DNA of 64,000 bases from Rhizoctonia solani. Lineage: Eukaryota; Basidiomycota; Agaricomycetes; Cantharellales; Ceratobasidiaceae. The position numbers and the translations under genes are program-made. The stretch is taken from NCBI RefSeq assembly GCF_016906535.1, contig NC_057378.1:806001-870000 (forward strand), read 5' to 3'. Positions 1 to 10,245 of the stretch are shown in pieces; the stretch's first letter is position 1, and every line of letters begins with the position of its first letter. The notes beneath the pieces were generated by a model, which ran no database searches, was not told the origin of the DNA, and saw only the letters and a list, made by a program, of their open reading frames with translations.

Positions 1-752
1 CGCCTCGTAACACCCCACGGTGCCCCCACTAAACCCGTGCATTTACCTCATCGCTATCTCTTTGCTGTCTGTGGATCACTTTTGCTGTTTGTTTATGAAT
101 TTCCGAGTCTTTATATTTGTTACCATTATCTCCAAGTTTGTTGTCAATTTGCACTCTTTACGCCCGGCTGAAATGGGTGCAATGTCCCCCCCAAGATTGA
201 CCTTGTGTTTTCTCCAATGTCTATAGTATCTATTGCGTCTTGTTTATGTCTGACTGAATTCAATTGCTTTCTTACTCGTTTGGGCGGATTGTTGGTGATC
301 TAGGCGCGGTCAGTAGTTGCGAGGTTTGGTCGTGCACATGCTGGATGTGTATTGTACACGTCTGGTTCTGGGCAGGTTTGACCTAGAGACTTGTTTGCCT
401 TGGGTTGTGCCTCATTACACTACCTATATGACCACCTGGGAAGTAGGAATTTTAATGAGCAATCGTCTGAAAGGTCCAAGGGGGCGGTGGAATAAGAGCA
501 CGGTGGGTTGGGGTAAATTAGAATAGGCCAAGTGTAGCAATTTATCTCAGGAAATTAGTATAAAGGCTTGCAAGGTCCAAGCTCAAGGGAGTAAAACATC
601 TAACGTATCCAATTGCGGGGACTTATTTTCCTGACGACCATCTTTATACCAACATAGGTGAGAGCAACAAGGGATTCACTGAGAACAAGAAATATAGACA
701 TGTACGTAAACAAATGTTTACTTTCTTTGTACGACCAAGACAATCTCCCTGC
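1..752. other. No gene recognised at left edge
   Basis: I see no conserved protein, RNA gene or repeat in this stretch. Short open frames on the plus strand near 20-226 and 317-526 have no recognisable domain or signal peptide and no plausible exon continuation. It lies downstream of the minus-strand SDR copy 1, so part of it is probably that gene's 3' flank. Confidence 0.5.
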
Positions 753-2081
753 TCAGACTACAGCAGGGTTAACGGCAAGGAAACCACCGTCAACAGCAAG
801 GGCCTGCCCGTTGACGTAGTACGATGCGGGTGATACAAGGTATAGAACTATCCCAACAATATCCTTCTCCCTACATCACTTTCAGTATTGTCTATTGCAG
901 CAAGAGATAACAAATACACTCACAATCCGCCCCGTGCAGAAGGAACTTGAGTTATTCCTGAGCGATTCGCTCTACTTGAGCAACTGTGAGAGTAGAACCC
1001 TGAGCGGATACAGATGCCTTGTTACACGCCGCGTTGGTGGTTTGTGGTACTTCTATGACTTACCTCTGACCCAGTCATTTCAGAAGGAAACGCTCCGGGA
1101 ACAATTGAATTGACTCGGACAGGAATCGAGCGAAGCGCAAGCTCAGTAGAGAGCATCTTGGTGAGATGTATTCCAGCGGCTTTGGATGCGTTGTATGCGA
1201 ACTGTTCGGGTAATGTTATATCATGACTATATGCAATGCGTTGTACCGCCGGTACTCACATGTCTTTGAGCCAACTTTGCTTGGCCACAACCACTTGTGA
1301 TATTGATAATTGAAGAACTCCATCCCCCAGTCTCTGCTTCCCGAGCTTTACTGGCATTCTCCAACAATCCAAGGAAAGCAGTAGAGACAAAGAAGACGGA
1401 TGAGACATTGACTGAAAATGCGGTGGACCATCCTAGTATACGAGACATGCAGTAAGTCACAACCAATTATATATTTGATAGTCCTTGTTACCTTCAAATG
1501 ATTCATTGTAGAACAATGCCTTGCCGAGGGTCTCTGTGTCACTACACTCAGGAGCATTGGGGTCAGAAAGGAATCCTGATGTTGCGCCAACTCGACCAGC
1601 ACTACAGACTCATAATTCATCATTCAAGTATCAGTAACAGAACTAACACTGGAATTACTTTATTAATTAAAACGTCCAGCTTCCCGTTGTTTTCCCGAGA
1701 TAAGCTCCACGGCATGTTTGATACTTTCCTTATCAGTGACATCTAGTGAAATCCTTGGCGCTTTTGAGATCTGGAACATGCAAAATATATTAAATGAGTA
1801 CACTCACGGCACCAATTCTCCACTTATTTTAGACCCATGCTCCGCTGCTGCCTTTTCGACCACGTCCTTTCGTCTTCCGCCTATGTAGACTTTTGCTCCG
1901 TTGGAGGCAAGCCCTTTGGCCATCATCAACCCTCTGTGTTCGCGCATCAGATGACATAGCACGATATACACAGGAGATGCCGAGGTGTTGGATGAGCCTA
2001 CTTACATGCCGGTTCCCCCTCCAGTCACAAGCACAACCAGTCCGACACATTGAAGATTTTATCAAGCCGAAGATGGGACAT
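753..2081 (-). CDS. Short-chain dehydrogenase/reductase, tandem copy 1
   Basis: This is an NAD(P)-dependent SDR, the first of three tandem paralogues. Reading the minus strand from about 2081, the exons give a start MSHLRLDKIF, the cofactor loop TGGGTGM, a segment GAKVYIGGRRK, a NVSS motif (2nd strand-loop region), the catalytic YNASK with the following helix AAGIHLTKMLSTELAL, and the C-terminal VDGGFLAV before a stop at 753. About seven to eight short exons are separated by introns of about 50 bp. The substrate cannot be told; the family includes 3-oxoacyl-reductase-like and sugar or polyol reductases. One base seems missing between VSD and the glycine loop, and the penultimate exon near 900-960 is degraded, with in-frame stops. 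The gene is either decayed or carries assembly indels. SDR identity is secure, activity is not. Confidence 0.8.
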
Positions 2082-2643
2082 GCTAATGGATGCGATGGAT
2101 GTTGATTTCAAGCCGAGATAACAAACCATACGTGAAACTTAAATCCTTCGATACACGAAGCCTATGGAATAGATGAAATCCCTGGATGCCTCCTTTAACG
2201 GAGCTGGTTTAGCGGCTAACCGTTGGCATGGTTGTGGCTTAGAACTCTACTGGGCCAATCCTATGTATGAATTATAATTAATACCATGCACATGCCATGC
2301 ATACAATAGAAATAACAAATTCATTGCAAGCTGCAGTATCAGCATATATACAGACCGAATGAGTCTGTCCGGTCTTATTCAATGAGTTCATTACAAAAGG
2401 GGTCACGGTGGACCCCAAAAGTGCGGATTTTCAACTGACAGTGCCAACTAGCACGTTTGCACATGAAACTCTGCTCCTGTTTCAAACGATGTGAGCTATG
2501 GAGTGGCGTCACTTTAATGCTCCTGGTTAATCTAATTCATCAGGATCCATATTACTCGGGCAGATATGCGTGGTCAAGGATGTGAGTCCAAACAGTCAAC
2601 TGGAGCTACTTATCTAACTCGACTGGCTTCTTATTATAGCTTT
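2082..2643. other. Intergenic region upstream of SDR copy 1
   Basis: No gene is visible. It should hold the promoter of the minus-strand SDR copy 1 and the 3' flank of copy 2. I see no clear TATA box in reverse orientation and no recognisable repeat. Confidence 0.4.
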
Positions 2644-3033
2644 GCTGTATTAGGTACAGTTGGTCAAAACGGGGTGTCTTGATTCACTATGTAGCAATGG
2701 TCTACAAAGCGTGCTGCTGCAGAACATTGCTATTATGTGTCTTTGGCCATTGACATAGTACGATGCTGGAGATGCGAGGTAGACTACCGCTCCGACTATA
2801 TCCTTGTCTGCTGTATTAGGTACAGTTGGTCAAACACGGGGTGTCTTGATTTCACTATGTAGCAATTGGTCTACAAAGCGTGCTGCTGCAGAACATTGCT
2901 ATTATGTGTCTTTAATCAAGCTACCGCAGGGTTAACGGCAAGGAAACCACCATCAACAGTGATGACCTGGCCATTGACATAGTACGATGCTGGAGATGCG
3001 AGGTAGACTACCGCTCCGACTATATCCTTGTCT
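2644..3033. repeat. Imperfect tandem duplication of SDR copy 2 3' end
   Basis: The segment beginning GCTGTATTAGGTACAG at 2644 begins again at 2810, and both copies run on to ATCCTTGTCT. The first unit (2644-2809, about 166 bp) lacks about 55 bp that the second unit (2810-3033) contains, namely the part coding the end of the SDR and its stop codon. Otherwise the units differ by only a few single-base indels. The second unit is the real last exon of SDR copy 2 plus 3' flank; the first is a non-functional partial copy. Confidence 0.9.
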
Positions 3034-4855
3034 CTGCATTCATTTCAGCTCCAATTTCTATGAAAACCAAATCGAGGTACTCACAGGCCACCCCGTGAGG
3101 AAGGAACTTTTGTTATTCCTTTAGTAATTAGCTCCACAACGTCAGCCGGAATTGTCGAGCCCTATAGTGCAAGAGAGATTTAGTGTACAACGTTTAGGTG
3201 CTACTGCGCTTACCTCCGACCCAGTCATTTCGGTAGGGAACGGTCCAGGAGAGATGGTGTTAACTCGGATTGGGATCTTTCGAAGTGCAAGTTCAGTAGA
3301 AAGCATCTTGGTGAGATGTATTCCAGCAGCTTTGGACGCATATATGCAAACTATCCAAATAATTGAATAATTGAATATATGCACCTTGAGTTTTTATGAT
3401 AGCTAAAGTGCGACCTACATGATCTTGGGACTGCTTCATTTGTCCAGAAACACTTGTGATGTTAATGATCGAGGAACTCCATCCCCCGGTTTCTGTTTCG
3501 CGAGTTTTACTGGCATTTTCCAAAAGCCCAAGGAACGCGGTGGAGACAAAGAAAATGGAAGAGACGTTGACTGAGAATAGGTCGGACCATTCTAATTCAC
3601 GTAGTACTCAAATGGCGCCCAGAAAAAGTACAGTCAACTCCCTCTACCTGCAAGTTGATGGTTGTGAAACGCACTAGAATTTATGTCCTAAGCGAGTTCT
3701 ACAATCTGGTGCCCCGCGGGGTTCCTGCTGATGTAACACATCACATGATACATTAGTCAGCGCATTTAAGAGGATCACAGAATTATTCCCAAGATAGATT
3801 ACACAGAAAACGGATGTACGTGCACTATATATACATATTATTATGGTTATTATGATGTTTATAGAAGTCATCTAAGCTCAAGCCAGTTATCCTCCTTGCT
3901 TAGAAACTTATTTATTCGTTCCCTAGTCAATCCCTCTACAATCTCCCAATCGGTCCAGGTATCTTTGGCGACAAGTTACGGCAAGCTACAGCTTGGAATA
4001 AATATAAGAGGTTGAATGTATTTGTTACGCACAAGAACGAGGGTGAGTGAATAAAGGCATCAGATGAGTGACAAAGTGCTTAAAAAAGGGGCGGGGGTCC
4101 GAGTGATTGCGACAAGGTCAAAGCAATCTTGTTACTGCTTTTATGTACATAGTAGTTATAAAATTCAAGCCTTCTGTCTCTATTATTTCCCGTATTGTGA
4201 ATTTTCCACCATTTTCTATCGCACAATGTGGCTATCCAGTAGAGGGAGTTGACTGTACTATCGTAATACCTTCGAATGATTCGTTTCTGAAGAGAGCGGT
4301 TCCGAGAGTCTCCGTGTCCTTGCGCTCAGGAACATCGGATTTGAAAAGAATCTGGACGCTGGGCCGACTTGGCCGGCACTACAATTCTCGGTTGTAAGAC
4401 AGTATAATGCCAATTCTGATGGACCCACTTGTTGATGAGAACATCCAGCTTTCCATCATTTTCCGACGAGATGAGCTTGACTGCATTTTCAATGCTCTCC
4501 TTGCTAGTGACATCCAGTGAAATCCTAAAACAAATATTATATCTAACATCCTACAATACCTTACTATTATACTCACGGTATAAGACTTCCGCTCAACCCA
4601 TTGCCCTGTTCTTCCGCTGCCTTTTCTACCGTCTCCTTTCGTCGTCCACCAATGTAGACTTTTGCTCCGTTCGCAAGACCCTTGGCCATCATCAGCCCAC
4701 TACCAATAAAGTATTCGATACACATTCACGAAACAGCTTCACCAAGTTTCAATACAAATAATATCATTAATTATACTTACATTCCTGTCCCTCCACCGCT
4801 AACTAACACAGTCACCCGAAACGGCGAAAATTTTGTCAAGCTGTAGGCGGTCCAT
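2916..4855 (-). CDS. Short-chain dehydrogenase/reductase, tandem copy 2 (MITE in intron)
   Basis: This is the second SDR paralogue. Minus-strand exons begin with MDRLQLDKIF at 4855, then a GGGTGM cofactor loop (about 4785), GAKVYIGGRRK (about 4650), SLDVTSKESIE (about 4510), AGQVGPASRFFS (about 4360), NVSSIFFVSTAF (about 3560) and the catalytic-helix segment ASKAAGIHLTKM (about 3330), and it ends VDGGFLAVNPAVA with a stop at 2916. It is closely similar to copies 1 and 3. One intron is about 670 bp instead of about 50 bp because of a 625-bp inverted-repeat element (3631-4255). The YxASK motif is broken by one missing base, another base is missing in the AGQVG exon, and one Ala codon is missing from the GLANGAKV segment. 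It is possibly a dying copy, or the indels are assembly errors. Confidence 0.78.
3629..4257. mobile_element. Tc1/mariner-like MITE inside an SDR intron
   Basis: A perfect 17-bp inverted repeat, CAGTCAACTCCCTCTAC at 3631-3647 and its reverse complement at 4239-4255, bounds 625 bp and is flanked on each side by TA (3629-3630 and 4256-4257). A TA target-site duplication and ends starting CAGT are typical of the Tc1/mariner superfamily. The interior has no open frame resembling a transposase, so it would be non-autonomous. Removing the element and one TA leaves an intron of about 50 bp with GT and AG ends on the minus strand, which matches the equivalent intron in SDR copies 1 and 3. I see no second copy in this window. 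Confidence 0.8.
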
Positions 4856-5194
4856 GGCTTGAAGGTTGTCGTAATGGAGTTTAAGGATGCGTACAGCTAC
4901 AAATCTAGATCTGGCCTCGACCATGGGTAATCCAAGTTGCTTTGTCAGCGTCAGATCATTGCCTGTTTCTGACTATGATGTATGCGTCTCAAGTTGTTGC
5001 ACAAGGGGGGCTCAAATATATAGCTTCGCGCTGAATCCTTCTCAAGATTGGAATAGAGAGATAGCTCACCATGCCTAACTGTCCATATTTGATTCTAATT
5101 GGGGGATTTATACTCAGTTACTGCCTACATACTGAAATCCGGCCAGGCCCTTGTACTGTAGCAATCACTTTATGGTGACCAGCACTGTTAATGA
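4856..5194. other. Spacer between SDR copies 2 and 3
   Basis: This contains the presumed promoter of minus-strand SDR copy 2 and the 3' flank of copy 3. No gene or repeat is seen. Confidence 0.4.
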
Positions 5195-6546
5195 TTACAC
5201 AACAGAAGGGTTGACAGAAATAAAGCCACCATCGACCGTAATAATCTGCCCGTTGACATAGTGAGATGCAGGTGATGCAAGGTACAAAGCTGCCCCAACG
5301 ATATCCTTATCACTTTGAAAGGTTCAGCTCGGTCATCTTAAGATATGCATGAGCGAATACTTACAGGCCACCTCGTGCGGAAGGAACCTTCGAAATACCT
5401 TTGCCGACTAGGTCGACATTTTTGGCGGTGAAAGCTGAGCCCTGAATGGCAGGTAAGTGGAAGTCCAGTCAATATTGAATTATAGCGAGCTCACCTCCAT
5501 TGAGGTCATTTCAGAGGGAAACGCACCCGGGGAAATAGAGTTCACCCGGACTGGAATATTACGAAGCGCGAGCTCAGTGGAGAGCATTTTGGTTAGATGG
5601 ATTCCAGCAGCTTTGGACGCGTTGTATGCAAACTGTTAGGGTTACACAAGAGCCAGATAAGTGGGATGATGCATTCAGAGCTTTATAACCAGAACTCTGT
5701 CTGGTTTGATTAGATGAACAAGGCTCACATGGTCTTGACCTGCTTCATCTGCCCTGATATACTCGAGATCCCAATAATTGAAGAGCTCCACCCTCCAGTT
5801 TCTGCTTCTCGAGCTTTACTGGCCCTTTCTAGCAATCCAAGACATGCTGTAGAGAGGAAGAACCACGAGGAAACATTTATAGTGAAGACATCGGCCCAGC
5901 CTATTCCGTGGATTATTCTACTGGTTTATGGTCGAAAGCCAATAATGCTCTCACCTTGAAATGATTCATTCTTAAATAGGGCCGTGCCGAGGGTCTCCGT
6001 ATCTTTCCGCTCAGGACTTGGGATAGAGAAGAACTTTGACACCGGACCAACTTGGCCAGCGCTATTAATTTGATCTCAGACCACAACATAATACATTCTG
6101 GCCTTTGTACTCACTTATTGATCAAAACGTCCAGTTTTCCGTCATTCTCGGATGAGATGAGCTTAACTGCACTTTCTATACTCTCTTTGTTCGTGACATC
6201 CAATGAAATTCTAGGAACATCCGAATTAAAGCTTAGTATCGACATGGTGTCCCATGGACGGAAATCAAGCTCACGGTAGAATCTTTCCACTTAATCCAGC
6301 TCCATGCTCTGCTGATGCCTTCTCGACTACCTCCTTTCGTCGCCCACCGATATAGACTTTTGCCCCGTTTGCCGCAAGCCCTTTGGCCATCATGAGTCCA
6401 CTGTCAACGAACCATTCGACATTTTCCATCAGCACCTTCACAGAGTGGAAATGGAAATGATCGTGACTTACATGCCTGTCCCACCTCCACTGACTAGTGC
6501 AGTCAGCCGGAGACGCCAAAGACTTTACCAAGAGAAGATGAGCCAT
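5195..6546 (-). CDS. Short-chain dehydrogenase/reductase, tandem copy 3
   Basis: This is the best-preserved SDR of the three. Minus-strand exons encode in order the cofactor loop SGGGTGM (about 6480), GLMMAKGLAANGAKVYIGGR (about 6380), SLDVTNKESIESAVKLISS (about 6180), AGQVGPVSKFFS (about 6050), NVSSWFFLSTACLGLL (about 5860), ISSISGQMKQVKTM, the catalytic YNASKAAGIHLTKM (about 5610), and GQIITVDGGF, ending at a stop at 5195. Length is about 300 residues, normal for classical SDRs. The start is uncertain: the ATG at 6546 is out of frame with the Rossmann strand by single-base deletions (GGGCT and GGCCTG appear shortened). It shares a 307-bp divergent intergenic region with the polyol dehydrogenase. 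The substrate is unknown; a polyol, sugar or acyl substrate would be a guess. Confidence 0.83.
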
Positions 6547-6853
6547 GGGAGATGGAATACGAGTTCAAGGCCCAGACCAAGTCAAGCAAAAGGTTAAATG
6601 TTTTCACCCACCGGAATAACACTACCAAAAGGATATAAATAATAACCAAGATTAGAGTTGTTCGGGCCACGGTCCGTCTCCCGAGGGCGATCCGAATAAA
6701 TTGGGATTGATCTCCGTGATCGGGATTCTTGGAGAGGTCTGGACGCTGTTCTTCTTTCCATTCTTGTCCGTCTGCGCCGCACGTTAAAATCTGCTCCAGT
6801 CTAGTCCTATATACCACATCCTCTATAGCGCATTCGTCCTCTTTGCCCACACT
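6547..6853. promoter_or_regulatory. Divergent promoter, SDR copy 3 / polyol dehydrogenase
   Basis: A 307-bp region lies between two divergent start codons, one for a reductase and one for a zinc polyol dehydrogenase. A TATA-like element TATATA lies at 6808-6813, about 40 bp before the ATG at 6854, followed by pyrimidine-rich sequence. Co-regulation of the two oxidoreductases is possible but inferred only from the arrangement. Confidence 0.5.
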
Positions 6854-8452
6854 ATGTCTGCTCTCGGTCTCTCTCCTGCTCTCTACGACCCTGCGATTGT
6901 CCTCAAGTCCGCCGAGTTTAAGATCCTTGACGCTCCTCCTGCCCGGGACGAAAAGAAAAATATTGCAGTGTTCACGAACCCAGCTCATGACCTGCATATA
7001 GTCGAGAAGCCTATTCCGAAGGCAGGACCTGGACAATGCGTTGTACATATTCGTGCAACCGGCATTTGTGGTAGCGATTGTCATTTCTGGAAGCATGGAC
7101 GAATTGGTTAGTATTTATATTTTCGAGGTTTTATTATATTTTTTCTTATGGTGGGGGTAGGTGACTCGATGGTTGTCCGGGATGAGAACGGGCTTGGTCA
7201 TGAGAGTGCGGGTATTGTGATCGAAGTTGGCGAGGGCGTCACTGGTTCAAAGTCGGTAAGTAATTTATATCTGATACTCGCAAATTTTACTCAGTCCATG
7301 CTGCTGTAGGCGACCGAGTCGCGGTCGAGGCAGGTTTCCTTGCTCCAAACCATCTTGCGAATTCTGCCGCACCGGGAAGTACAACGGGTGCCCAGACGTT
7401 GTGTTCTTCTCGACTCCACCATACCATGGTTTGTCTCTAAAATTAATTCCTTCTGGCATTCGCTTATCATATGTTTTCTAGGAACCTTGACTAGGTACCA
7501 CCTTCATCCCGCCGCGTGGCTCCACAAGCTTCCGGAGAACATTAGCTTTGAAGAGGGTGCCTTGCTCGAACCTACAGCAGTTGCCCTAGCCGGTATCGAG
7601 CGTTCCGGCCTAAGGCTCGGAGATGCGACGTTTATTGCTGGCGCTGGCCCGATCGTGAGTTCATTCTAAAAATCCCGAATATCTTGAATTCAACTAAATT
7701 TCGGAACAGGGCTTGGTTACACTCCTTGCAGCCCGTGCAGCTGGTGCAGAGCTATTGCCATTTCCGACCTTTCCCCAGGTCGGCTCGAGTTTGCCAAGAA
7801 GCTTGTTCCAGGTGTGAGGACTGTGTTGGTTGAGAGGGGATTAGATGCACAGGTATGCTTTATGCTCCCAGCCCACCTAAGTGTACCAGATGTTTACCCG
7901 GAAATGTAGGCACAAGCTGTCAAAGTTGAGGAAGCACTTGGGCAAAAGGCCGCCGTGGTCTTGGAATGTACCGGCGGAGAGTAGCATTTGGACATCGATC
8001 TACGTATGTCCCGCTCTCATTCTCATATTCCGAACAAATTTTGACCTACGTGCCTGGATAGGCTACTAAATATGGTGGAATGGTATTTATTATCGGAGTC
8101 GGCAAGGCGATTCAAAACATGCCGTTTATGCACCTTTCGGCCAATGAGATTGACGTGAGGTGGCAATACCGATATGCGAACCAGTATCCCAAGGCTATTC
8201 GTAAGTTATTTTTTAATATTGCCTATTTAGCAAGGGCTGACATGGAGGATAGGCTTGGTCTCTGCTGGGTTGTTGAACCTCAAGCCGCTTGTCACACACC
8301 GCTACCCACTCGAGCAAGGTATCGAGGCCTTTGAGACTGCAAATGATATTACTAGGGGTATGTAGCCCGTCCTATAACCTATAGATTACGGCCAAGAACT
8401 AAACCTTTTGTGTGGAATAGGAAGCATCAAGGTTCAAATTTTGGACGGTTAG
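6854..8452 (+). CDS. Zinc-dependent polyol dehydrogenase (L-arabinitol/xylitol/sorbitol type)
   Basis: This medium-chain alcohol dehydrogenase oxidises a sugar alcohol with NAD+. Exon 1 (6854-7108) starts [16 protein letters not shown] and contains [16 protein letters not shown] with the catalytic-zinc Cys. Exon 2 has [10 protein letters not shown] with the catalytic His-Glu. Exon 3 encodes the structural-zinc cluster [12 protein letters not shown]. Later exons give [14 protein letters not shown], the Rossmann turn [36 protein letters not shown] and a C-terminus [10 protein letters not shown]. Total length is about 375 residues, normal for fungal L-arabinitol 4-dehydrogenase and xylitol dehydrogenase. 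Which polyol it prefers cannot be decided by eye. Its place next to SDRs and a sugar kinase suggests pentose or hexose catabolism. A base appears missing just before the structural-zinc exon segment (about 7330) and again near 7750. Confidence 0.9.
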
Positions 8453-8742
8453 AGATAGTAATTAGTAGATGTAAATCATGAAATAGAGTAATATACGCGA
8501 AGTATTAGATGGATAGCCTAAACATGCTAGCTTAACAATATCCTTGAAATTCACCGGCTACGAGATATGCATACATCTCGTCATCCACAAACACACAAGC
8601 GCCCAAAGACTAAGCCGGTCCATCGGTTCCCTTCATAAGCGATAAGACCCGCCCGGTCTCCAGTTGCTTTTCTCCACATTCTTGAACCAGTCCCCCTCTC
8701 TGTATTATTCCAGTATAACCAGCACACAATACTCAGTTAGAC

Positions 8743-9980
8743 ATGTCACAAATTGACCTTGCCAAAGCTGTTGGATACGAGTCCAAGCCCACGCCGGTAC
8801 GCCCAATAGTTGGCAGCCCCATATACGTTGTGACATGATCTGGGTTTGCAGGTTGCATGGACAAAACGCGATATGCTGTGTATGCTCTGGGCATAGGAGC
8901 CAAGGCTGACGAATTGGAATATGTTTATGGTGAGTGGTATACTCTGGTCGTGGATACGTAGCTGACCTACGGATATAGAATCGGTACGGCTGGTTCTCAA
9001 TAACTGCTTTATTAATGTGTGCTAAATCGAAGATGCAACATAGACAATAACTTCAAAGCCTCCCGACTTACCCTGTAGTTCTTATGCTCAAAGTTGTCTC
9101 GGCCGTCTGGCCCTGCCCCACGAAATGAATGATAACAAACTGGTACCGGTGGACAGGCGCCGAATCAGATGTAAACGACTTTTCGAAAGCAGTAGGCAGC
9201 GACCGTGCACCTGGGCTGCCCAAATTCGATCCGAATCGCGCCGTACGCCACTCTCCCCGTATTAGGATTTGACTGATTGCTTTAATTTTGACAGATTCAT
9301 GGTGGAATGTCCATCGAGACGCTTCGCCCTCTCCCGGTCGAGAGCGGCCCGGGGACGTTGACGAAGAAGATTATTGGCGTAACCGAGACAGTGAGTGCAC
9401 CTTGTTCATTTCTACTACGCAATTAATTCATGGCGGGGGTGTAGAATCGGGATCATCGTGGATGCCGAGTTGGTTTTACTCGACCCCAAAGGCACACCTT
9501 ACGCTCGTCTTGTCGTACGTACCAGCCTCTTATCGAAGCATACTAAACCCATTGATTTTCAGATGCACTCGAGACCTCCATTTGGGAAGTAGGCCCCGGA
9601 CCAGACGGAACGACGGAACTGGCATTTGTTCAGAAGAACTTGACAAGCGGAAAGGTGAGCTGAGTTTTTTGTGGTCGAATGGGATAAAGTGCACCATTTT
9701 GGGCGGTGAAATGGATTTTCTGAGGTGGTTTGCACGTGGATATCGACGTGAGCCCCAAGTGGTTCATATGTTCGGATGGGATCATGAACCGGTCCATGTT
9801 GTGATCGACAGGTCATTCGTGCCTGAAAATGATCCGCTCTCCCGTGTTCAGGCGGATACTTTCCAAAAGAGCCATCTCCGTCGCCTGTGTACCTTGGTAT
9901 GCTGACGAGATACCAACAGATTGCCCTCGCTCAGGGGTTGCGTATGTACGCAAGTCTTCCTCGCAAAGCAAACTCTAAAA
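8743..9980 (+). CDS. MaoC-like (hot-dog) hydratase, apparently truncated
   Basis: The start [18 protein letters not shown] at 8743 is followed by exons reading [41 protein letters not shown] (with one base restored), [67 protein letters not shown] and [11 protein letters not shown]. This is the N-terminal hot-dog half of the peroxisomal 2-enoyl-CoA hydratase 2 (MaoC) family, which hydrates trans-2-enoyl-CoA in beta-oxidation. The second hot-dog half, with the hydratase-2 motif around YRLSGDxNPLHxDP, is not found downstream. The sequence after about 9650 is unrecognised, and the given end is arbitrary. Several single-base deletions break the frame (about 8875, 9060). It is probably a truncated or decayed gene. 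Confidence 0.7.
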
Positions 9981-10245
9981 AGTTTTATGACGTGGATTGC
10001 ATTTTGTATGTAAACGAATTACGAGAAACTACCAATTGATCACTTTAACCGAACCGAATGGCCTGAAACGGGGGGACAATGCCGATTCTGCACCCAGTTC
10101 AGATCGAAATGCCGAAAGGAAGTAGCGCGTCTGAAACGGGACCCTGAGTCGAGGTAGGTACCCGCCGGTCGTGAATCGCATAAGAATAGGCGAGTTGTCA
10201 GGTCGAGTTTTTCCATTCTTGTTTTTCCTCTTTTTCTTTTTCTCT
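9981..10245 (+). promoter_or_regulatory. Laccase 1 upstream region with pyrimidine-rich tract
   Basis: About 265 bp precedes the laccase 1 start. A strongly pyrimidine-rich run (about 10208-10244, mainly T with C) lies directly before the ATG. Such CT-rich tracts are common at transcription starts of highly expressed fungal genes. No confident TATA box is seen. Confidence 0.4.

Noticed and set aside
3674..3871. Transposase fragment inside the MITE
   Set aside because: The frame there is only a hydrophobic AT-rich shadow with no DDE-type motif.
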